Shown: in pieces, positions 56,087 to 64,000 of the stretch
Layout: each line of letters opens with the position of its first letter
Numbering within the stretch: position 1 is the first letter of the stretch
NCBI RefSeq assembly: GCF_004798865.1
Contig: NW_025335584.1
Span: forward strand, 1-64,000
Source of the DNA: Varanus komodoensis
Taxonomy: Eukaryota > Chordata > Lepidosauria > Squamata > Varanidae
Length of the DNA stretch: 64,000 bases
Direction: 5' to 3'
Position numbers and translations under genes: made by a program
The notes under the pieces: generated by a model
The model's input: the letters and a program-made list of their open reading frames with translations, nothing else
Database searches by the model: none
Told to the model about the DNA's origin: nothing

Positions 56087-57551
56087 GGAAATCCTTCTGA
56101 ACAGATAAGAGAACTTTCTTTCTTGTTATTTCAAAAAGGGTAATGGATAGAGGTTGATATGCTCATATGTAATGTAGAAAAGCTAAGCTACTGTTCTCGG
56201 TGAAGCATCAGTAATTTAGTTTAACGAAATCTTGGCTAAAAGATATTATAGGTATTAGTTATCACCAAATAGACTAATTAATGGTGCTTTTAAAGATGTT
56301 AAGTGGATGTATCTGATTTTATCTGTATTTGAAAATAAGAGAATAAATTATAGGTATTAATAATCACCAAATAGAGTTGTTAAGCTGCTTTTAGAGATGA
56401 TAAAAAGGGATGCTTTTGATGCTATTTATAACTGTAGATATCTTTTTCTTTCTTTTTGTTCTTCTTTTCATCTTAAAAAGGATGATTTAAATAGACTGGT
56501 ACACTCACATGAGACACAGAAAGGCTAATTTAATATGGTTGGTTAAAACCTAACAAACTAGCTTAATGAAACATTGTTAAATGGATATCCCTGACTATAT
56601 CTGTAATTGAAAATAGGAGAACTTATTATTTAAAAAAAACAATTACTTATATGGTTTGGCAAGTCTATATGTGATAGTGTATGGAGTTAACTATATTTGA
56701 TTAAATGGTGTTTAAGTTAGATGAAACATTAGTAAGTGAGTTTAAAGAAAATTGGCTTAAAGCTTAAAGAGAGCCAGTGTGGTGTAGTGGTTAAGAGCCT
56801 GGGACTGGGACTCAGACGATCTGGGTTCGAGTCCCTGCTCAGCCATGGAGCCAACTGGGTGACTTTGGGCCAGTCACAGACTCTCAGCCCAACCTACCTC
56901 ACAAGGTTGTTGTTGTGGGGATAAGATGGAGGAGAAGAATGACGTAAGCTGCCTTGAGCCCTTTGTAGGAAAAAGGCAGGATATAAATCCAAAAATAAAT
57001 AAATAAATAAATAAAAAGAAAATTGGCTTAAAGTTATCACCAAGCAGAGTAGTTAGGATGCCTTTTTAGATCTCAAGTAGACCTTTTTGAAGTTCCTAGT
57101 AATTGCGGTAGTGAGGAAGTTATTTATCATTAGAAAAATGGATAGTTTTTTAATTGTTCAGAAATGTTTAGATGGAACTTATCACTGAAGAAGAAAGAAG
57201 ATGTTGTAATTTCACTCAACTTGGAGAAGCTTCCTTTAAATAATGGTTGAGAGAAACAGGACTTTGCAAAAAAGGATGGGACATGATTTCACCAATGAAG
57301 AAGAAGAAAGATAGTGACTTCTATCAAATTTGGAATTACTTTTTTATTTGACTGGAGAAACGGGACTTGGTTTTGATCTACAGATGTTTTCATGTTATTA
57401 TAAATGGATTTTAGTATGATCATAGAATGTTAAAAGATATGTTGTAGGGGGCTGACCCAGTAAAACTGATGTGTGCAATGATTGATGTTTGTAGTTTTAG
57501 TTTAAAATCTTAATAAAAATTTTCTAAAAAAAAAAGGAAATCCTTCCGAAC
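56087..57551 (+). mobile_element. L1-like LINE 3' end with target-site duplications
   Basis: Flanked by 16-bp direct repeats with one mismatch: 'ggaaatccttctgaac' at 56087-56102 and 'ggaaatccttccgaac' at 57536-57551. It ends in an A-run after AATAAA (57512-57535), typical of L1-type retrotransposition. The body is non-coding with degenerate tandem units and carries a nested SINE. By its A/T-rich end it resembles the tail of the 10850-13150 element. No ORF remains. Confidence 0.7.
56769..57014 (+). mobile_element. Sauria-type tRNA SINE with target-site duplication
   Basis: The tRNA-like head has an A box ('gtggtgtagtggtta') and B box ('gggttcgagtccc'), followed by the body 'tgactttgggccagtcacag' and an (AAAT)n tail. 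It is flanked by the 19-bp repeat 'aaagaaaattggcttaaag' at 56744-56762 and 57015-57033. It is inserted in the L1-like element. Confidence 0.93.
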
Positions 57552-58238
57552 TAATTACAGCAAGAAACAGGGCAATTTTCTTCTGATTACAGTAGTCCCC
57601 CAAAATTTGCAGGGGTTAAGTTCCTACAGCACCTGCGAATTGTGAAAAACTTCAAATTTGATGCCAGCAATGGGTGCTGGCCACCAGGGAGGCATGGCCT
57701 GAGCCAGGCTGAGGGGTGGGTGCACACGTGCGGTGAGGCAGGGGTGAGCACATGCAGAGATCGTTTTCTCCAAAAGAGTCCAAACTCAGAGGAAACGATC
57801 TCCTTGCAAGTAAGCCACCACATGGTGAGGCGCCACCTTACTTGCAAGACCGACTTGGACTCGCTCGGAAAGAAATCCCACAAAAGACTGAAGCCACAAA
57901 CACTGAACCGCAACTTCACAAGTACAGACAAAAAATGGCTGGTGTACAAGTTCATACTTCTCCAGATACTTGTTTTTTTCTCTTCATGTTACAGCCCTGG
58001 AAAACAGATGGGAAGCTATCCTATAATTATATGTGTATAATTTTCCTTTCTACTGAACCCCAAGGAATATCTGAAAACCACCAAATAGCTATAAATGAAA
58101 TGATAAAGTAAACATTAATTCAGAATTCTAAAATAGGGCCAGGGGAACATTGATAGGAGCATCTTTTATGTTAATAGAGCAATATAACAATAGGCTCAAC
58201 ATCTGTTTAAAACAGTTTGAGGACAAGCTGATGTGAAG
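57552..58238. other. 5' flank of V2R-D
   Basis: No gene or known repeat recognised. It should contain the promoter and 5' untranslated region of V2R-D. No similarity to the other V2R upstream regions seen. Confidence 0.4.
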
Positions 58239-58546
58239 ATGTTAAACACAGCTGAAGGAAAAGCAGAAATGTACAACTGGAAGGAGCATCTTGCCCTTAA
58301 AATTGTGTTATATTTGGTATTACTGCTTAGCTTTTTGCCTCATTTCATGAACAAGACAGATTGCATCCTTCCCAGTTTGAAGATGCCTGCTATTACAGGC
58401 AAAGCAATTGACTCTTACCCTATTTTGCATGAAATTTTTCAGTCAGGAGACTTTGTCCTGGGAGAAATTGCTTCTGTATTCTTATTTTTCCGCTTCAATA
58501 CAAATTTCAGCAAACAGCCTTCTTCACAGTTGATCAAAGAAGTCAT
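58239..58546 (+). CDS. V2R-D exon 1: signal peptide and start of ligand-binding domain
   Basis: 308 bp from the first ATG (278 from the second). It encodes a leader of about 20 hydrophobic residues, then HEIFQSGDFVLGEIASVFLF and SKQPSSQLIKEV, aligned to YQPG.FVIGAI in V2R-A. The donor is CAT/GTAAGA. Confidence 0.82.
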
Positions 58547-60682
58547 GTAAGAAGTTCACTTTTACTTACTGTAACTTTATTTGCTTCATCAGTAAATGCT
58601 TGATGGACCCCTTTGCTCCCCCTCCCCACCTCTGGAAGATCACATCCACACTGCATTGAGGTACTGTGGTCATTTTATTAGCTGCAGCTTCTTTAAAAAA
58701 AAAGAAAAAAAGATGAATTCCATTTTTTCTAGCACTTCATTCATTATATAGGATCATTAAATGTTTGCAGCTTTCTTGATCTTGTCTTCTATATGGCATG
58801 CTTGTTTATTTCCTTGTAGCTGCTATATCAGTACATACTTCCATATTTATTTCCAGTCTCTCCCTCTTCCCTACATGCTCCACTATACTGACTATGACTG
58901 ATGGGACTGCAGTCAAGCACTATCTGTAGGGCCACAGGTTTCCCATCACTGCCCCAGATGAAGGCAAATTATTATCTATTTGTTGATACACCGTCCAAAA
59001 AACTATTTCATTTTTGTGACAGATTATTGATCGTAGGTCAGAACAGCTTGTAGTTTTTCTTTAGTGGGAGATAACAGATTGCAAATAATGGAACAATCCC
59101 CCCCCACCACCACAATTTTGACTGAAATAGAACCCACGGTGGAGAAAAGGACACTCCTCCAGTAGCGGTACTAAGGGGAGGGACAGATGTAGAGTCTGTA
59201 TGAATGAGGAGTGTCCTTACTCCTCATACATTACAAACAGCAATTTAGGAAGGCTAGACAGCAACTGAAAATGCAAGCTGAGATGTGTCTGCTGTGTCCT
59301 GAGACACCTTCAGGATTCAGGAACTTTCTCTGAACACCTGATGTCTTACAGAGCAGAAGAAGCTCCAACTTCTTCTTGAGGAAATGCTTCTTTACCTCTT
59401 CTTATGCCCCAACAATGCATTTGTAAAATTTAACAAAGGCAGTAGAAATTTCCAGTAAAAGTTCTGTTATATGCCACCAAAGATGGGAAGTACTGCCCTA
59501 GAAACCTTTCACAGATTAACTACATTTTTTCTTAAGCATTTAAAGAATTCCATATCTAATCTTTTAAAAACCTTTATAACAAACTTTACCATGTTTTCTG
59601 CAGCTAGACATTTCTAGATTGTGAGGACAGTCAATGTACATTGCAAAATTAATTAGAAAAGCAGTGAATTGAACAGTCATCTAAATGGGATGGGTAACTT
59701 AATGTCCTGCAATAGCAGGGGGTTGCATCTGATTGCCTTCAAGGCCCCTTCCAACTCTACTATTCTAGGATTCTATTGTATTCCATCTAGAATACTGCTA
59801 TTACACATAGTTGAAAAAAAAAATGATAACTTGTATATGACTAAAAGAACAGTATTTCTCCATGTCATTTCAGTACTTTTCCTTGTGTCATGCAAGCTTT
59901 CTTTTCCTTTTTCCCCCTCCTTTCAGTACAGTGCCAAAGAATTATCAGGATATTCTGGCATTGGCATTTGCTGTGAAAGAGATAAACCAAAATCCTACCC
60001 TCCTACCTAATGTCACACTGGGATTCCACATTTATGATGCATACCACAATAATCGGATGACTTACCGAACCTCACTAGATCTCCTTTCTTCACAGCATAG
60101 ATTGGGCCCCAATTACAAATGTGGCATCCAGAACAATTTGGTAGCTATCATTGGGGGGATGTTCTCTGAAACCTCCCTCAGCTTGGCCTCCATTTTGAAT
60201 GCCTACAAGGTTCCACAGGTATCAAATCAGTGTTACAATATCATGCCATATAACATTCTCCTTAATGGATCATGGATCATTTTCTGGTTCAGAGGGAAAG
60301 TGAGGGTAGATGGGTGGGTGGACAGATAGACTGATAAGCACACAGACAGACAGAGTGACAGACAGAGTAGGCACTCAAATGAATTGCAAGCTGTACCTTT
60401 GAGACATTCATTTACAATCTCATGTGCTCATTCCCATACTAAGAGATTCCATCTGAAAAAATAGCAAATAGCTCTTGCCCCCCCATCCCCCACTCCTCCC
60501 AGGCATCATACTCAGAAATATGAACTAAATTCTAGATGTAGATGCCTGATCTGGTCCTTGGAATCTTCTACTCTGGGCATTAAAATAAGATGAGAATAAA
60601 TGTCCAAATCCAGCAGAAGTTCTGACTGGCATATTGGGCTTTCTGTATTCTGTTGATATATCAAGCGACAGGAATTTAAACA

Positions 60683-60725
<43 letters not shown>

Positions 60726-63700
60726 CGCACATATTATACAATTTGTATTACTTTGTATGGTTACTGATAATTCAGTCCCATATCTATGCTATGAAATTAC
60801 AATCTCAGGATGGGATTGTAATAAAGATGTGTGATAATTATCTTTATTTCATATAACAAATGAGCTGCCAATAAGTCTAAATGAAGCTAGTATTCAATGG
60901 CATAATAAGAAGTGCCATGTTCCCTTAAGTGTAGGCTAGTAAACAAAAACAGAGGGCAAGCCCTTCTTAAGGTAGATTAAGGAAGTCAACTCAGGTGGCA
61001 GATCCTGGCTGCTAGGTGTTCCAGGGAGAAGCCATCATATGCATGCCAGGTGACCTGTTCTACTCACTTCCTTAAGTCGTCCTGCTACCTTCAGATGCAG
61101 TGGAAAGGTTGTTCTATTGTCAGTGTGAAGAAAAATCTGTCTGTCAGCTTGTCAGTCAGTCAAGAATGGGAACCATCTTGATGTTCACTTCAGGCAGCAA
61201 AATCTAACATATAGGTGCATACTCTTGAGAATTAGCTTATGAATATGCTACTTTTACTGGACTGTGGTTTTTTCTTTTGTTTGTTTGCAGGGAGGGGTCT
61301 TTTACACATTATGTTGACGTATCATTCCCTAGTCAATTTTTTTCTGAGTTAGCAAATGATTTAATGCACACACATAAGGTACATGCTACAAAATACAAAA
61401 TATACCTTTCCTTTTTTTTAGTTCACCTATGGCTCGCTTGACTCAAGGATGAAGGAGAAATCTCTGTTCCCTCACCTGTACCGAATGGTCCCTAATGATA
61501 TCCATGAGTACACCGGGATAGCCCACTTACTTGTGCATTTCAAATGGACATGGGTAGGGCTCTTTACTCTCGATTATATCACTGGAGAAAGATTTTTGCA
61601 AATATTACTGCCACTACTTTCCCAGAACCACATCTGCATTGCTTTTATAGAAAAAATAGTGAGATGGAAGTATGCTGATGGAATGTCAGAACTATTGAAT
61701 CCCAAACTATATCAACTTTCAGCTCTCACTGAAAGCAAAGCCAATGTATTTGTTCTCTATGCAGATCCTTTAGGAATGTATACTTTGTATAGGTATCTTT
61801 ATATGGCAGTCCTGAATTCACCTATATGCAAGGTATGGATTGTGACAACACAGTGGGATTTCAAAAGAAGTACCCATCACAGGGACTGGGATATACAATC
61901 CTTTCAAGGTGCCTTATCCTTTTCAGTTCACTCAAAGCAACCACCAAGATTTAGGCAGTTTCTTCAGAGTGTAAATGCTTCATGGGTAGAACAAAATGCC
62001 TTTATTCAGGATTTCTGGGAAAATACTTTTAATTGCTCTTTGAAAAATGCCAATATTCATGAGGAGACCAGAGAGGGCTGCACTGGGAAAGAGACTTTAG
62101 AGAGCCTTCCTGGACCGTTCTTTGAAATGAGCATGATTGGGCAGAGCTATGCGGTCTACAACGCTGCCCATGCCGTGGCACATGCTCTGCAGCCCATGTA
62201 TGAAGCCCACTCCAAATACAGATCCAGGGTGACTGGAGGAAAACTTTTGCCTCAGAATCTACATGCATGGAAGGTAATTTTACCCAACACATGATTTTCT
62301 GTTCTTGTGTTGATTAGAAAAACAGAGCCTTCCAAATTTGTGTAGAATGTCTCATTTGCACTTGCCTGGTGCCATTGAAAAGGGGTTTTCTTCACTATAC
62401 TTAATTTGTGGAAGCTGATAAATGAATAATCCATTATGCTGTTTCATAGACTTCACTTCCACTAACTCATCTACTGATCGTTCTCAAAAAGACAGCCTTT
62501 GCATGGGTACCTTAATAACCTTTCAGGAAGAGCAGAGATTGCAGCACAAAGATGTGCTCCTTGTCCACACATCTTTTGCTGGTTTGCTATCAAGCCAGAA
62601 AGAGAGGTATTAGGAGGGAATTTTCACAGTGAATAGGGAAAACAGTGCTACATCATGAGAAAGTAGTGTTCTTACAGCCATTGCCGTGAAAAATAAGGCT
62701 GTGCCCATATATTGGTCCATTACACCCTGCAGAGAACATGGTCTGACTGGTATGTTTCCATGGTGTGCCCCACAATGTGTCCCAATTATTGCTGACAATG
62801 CATCATTCTAAAATTCCCCTAGGTGCTGGGTCTTGGGCATCCCCACCGCAATCTCAACAATAAAGCTACCATGTTCTCTTGGATCTCAAACTAGAGATAG
62901 CAGGGGGTGTTAGGCAATATGGCCTGTTCCAGGGAACAGAGCCACTTTTCCTTTTCTGGGAGAGTCCTGCCACCCTTCATGCCATTGCAATTTTCAATCT
63001 GATGCTGTATAGATCAGAGTGGCAGTCCATCCATCAGTGGAGGGGGAAAACAAAACAGATGTATTTTCAGGAGAAATGCATGCTCCCTTACGTGATATCA
63101 AAAGTAGGGCAGTACAGCTTGATGTCATCCAGCCAAGGTCTGGGGTTCGATAAACCAGCCCCACATCCCTGTACCCCTGCATTAGGCTAAGATGTAGTTA
63201 ACAGGAATGTGGCTGGGCTTCTAACTGAAGTTGCATAAGAAACTGGAGAAATGCGAAGGGCTTTCTTGAGGAAGGAAAGTTATAGGAAAGTTATATTGCT
63301 ACTACCAATTATATTGGAACTCTCCCTGCAACAGTAGAAAATTAATTATTTTTCACCTTCATAATAATTAAGTGTTGTTACTCAGTTTTCATCACTTTTC
63401 CTACCTCTGCAAAAAAGTTAGCTTAGAGTTTAGCATTTTAACGTGGGAATAGAAGAAGCAATACACCAAAATAACATGTATCTGTGTCTTATTCTTTTTC
63501 TTGTTGTTCTTGTCTTTTTCTATATATGTCTATTTGAACTTAGCTCCATCCCTTTCTAAGGAGAATCTCATTCAACAACAGTGCTGGAGAGGTCATCCAT
63601 TTTGATGAAAATCAAGAATCGATTGCAGTACTTGATGTGACAAATTGGGTAACTTTCCCAAACCAGTCTTTTCTAAGAGTCAAAACTGGAACACTAGATC

Positions 63701-63771
63701 CTTGGGCTCTGGAAGGAAAAAAGTTAACCATTCAGGATGAGCACATAGTTTGGCATAGAAATTTTAATCAG
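58239..63771 (+). CDS. V2R-D: vomeronasal type-2 receptor, exons 1-4, continues beyond the window
   Basis: A divergent V2R on the plus strand, head-to-head with V2R-C. Exons 58239-58546, 59927-60218, 61422-62273 and 63544-63771 join in phase at GT/AG sites to give 560 residues, all of the ligand-binding domain. The cysteine-rich and 7TM exons must lie past position 64000. Landmarks: VPKNYQDILALAFAVKEINQ, FKWTWVGLFTLDYITG, KVWIVTTQWDF, GQSYAVYNAAHAVAHALQ, IVWHRNFNQ. The start could be the ATG at 58239 or the one at 58269 (MYNWKEHLALK), which sits closer to the hydrophobic leader IVLYLVLLLSFLPHF. Sequence similarity to A-C is clearly lower, so it belongs to another V2R subgroup. No disabling change in the visible part. 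Confidence 0.88.
59665..59778 (+). mobile_element. CR1 LINE 3' tip, in V2R-D intron 1
   Basis: 'gaacagtcatctaaatggga', 'gcagggggttg' and 'tccaactctactattctagg', the last 110 bp of a CR1 of the same type as that at 4000-4113. Confidence 0.78.
59927..60218 (+). CDS. V2R-D exon 2: ligand-binding domain, N-terminal lobe
   Basis: 292 bp like the other genes: TVPKNYQDILALAFAVKEIN, LPNVTLGFHIYDAYHNNRMT, NYKCGIQNNLVAIIGGMFSE, ending KVPQ at CAG/GTATCA. The acceptor is CCTTTCAG. Confidence 0.92.
60681..60724. repeat. (CA)n(GA)n microsatellite, in V2R-D intron 2
   Basis: Ten CA units followed by twelve GA units. Confidence 0.97.
61422..62273 (+). CDS. V2R-D exon 3: ligand-binding domain core
   Basis: 852 bp (284 codons), open. 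It starts FTYGSLDSRMKEKSLFPHLY after a T-rich acceptor and ends LPQNLHAWK at AAG/GTAATT. It contains YRMVPNDIHEYTGIAHLLVH, FQGALSFSVHSKQPPRF and CTGKETLESLPG. Confidence 0.93.
62274..63543. other. V2R-D intron 3
   Basis: No repeat or gene recognised in this 1.27-kb intron. Confidence 0.6.
63544..63771 (+). CDS. V2R-D exon 4: end of ligand-binding domain
   Basis: 228 bp, phase 0: LHPFLRRISFNNSAGEVIHF, VTNWVTFPNQSFLRVKTG and IVWHRNFNQ, donor CAG/GTGAGA. This is the last exon inside the window. Confidence 0.93.
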
Positions 63772-64000
63772 GTGAGATAAAGAGAGAATTGCGCTTCTAC
63801 CTTTCAGCATAACCAGAAAACTGATTTTTCACTGGTCTGTCTACCATGCTTTATCTTCTATTATCATCCACTGATTAATCTTTATACATTTGTGTTCATA
63901 CTGTAAGAAGTTCTCTATAAAAGGGACAACTAAAAGTGTGATATTAACAAATCTGAGCTTTATTCATCTTCTAATAATTTAATTCATTAATTAACTTCTG

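Noticed and set aside
56769-56850. Possible tRNA gene with A and B boxes
   Set aside because: The sequence continues into a SINE body and an (AAAT)n tail and has target-site duplications, so it is the tRNA-derived head of a SINE.

Overview
This is a stretch of vertebrate nuclear DNA, almost certainly from a squamate reptile (lizard or snake). The evidence is a cluster of type-2 vomeronasal receptor (V2R, family C GPCR) genes with the canonical six-exon layout, embedded in the repeats typical of squamates: BovB (RTE) LINEs, CR1 LINEs, L2 LINEs, L1-like LINEs and Sauria-type tRNA SINEs. I cannot name the species. Two 100-N blocks (35707-35806 and 50736-50835) are assembly gaps.

Layout. Three closely related V2R genes lie in tandem on the minus strand. 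V2R-A (370-10097) and V2R-B (19182-29801) appear intact, with open reading frames of 882 and 901 codons-worth of protein/coding sequence (882 aa and 901 aa). V2R-C (34164-48047) is a pseudogene with a 4-bp deletion in exon 3 and loss of the 5' third of the 7TM exon. A fourth, more divergent gene, V2R-D, lies on the plus strand from 58239 and runs off the right edge after exon 4; it is head-to-head with V2R-C. All exon joins fall at GT/AG sites in the same phases, and exon sizes are almost constant: exon 2 is 292 bp in all four, exon 4 is 228 bp in all four, exon 3 is 858 bp in A and B, and exon 5 is 127 bp in A, B and C.

Between and inside the genes lie repeats: an almost full-length CR1 with tandem 5' units and both ORFs (13161-17829), a second long CR1 (52735-55440), six BovB pieces plus one older RTE piece, L2 3' ends, an L1-like element with clear target-site duplications holding a nested SINE (56087-57551), and a fossil LTR-element fragment (39090-39725).

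The receptors should sit in the plasma membrane of vomeronasal sensory neurons and bind peptide or protein chemosignals through the Venus-flytrap domain encoded by exons 1-4. The cysteine-rich exon 5 links this to the 7TM domain of exon 6. The most interesting signal is the mosaic history of the three paralogs. V2R-C shares its promoter side, exon 1 and an intron-1 CR1 with V2R-A, but shares an intron-4 BovB insertion with V2R-B. V2R-B has a strongly divergent exon 1 joined to near-identical exons 2-6. This points to unequal crossing-over or gene conversion with breakpoints in intron 1. I found no convincing wholly new system. The least explained sequence is a cysteine-rich block present twice, about 3 kb upstream of V2R-B and of V2R-C.
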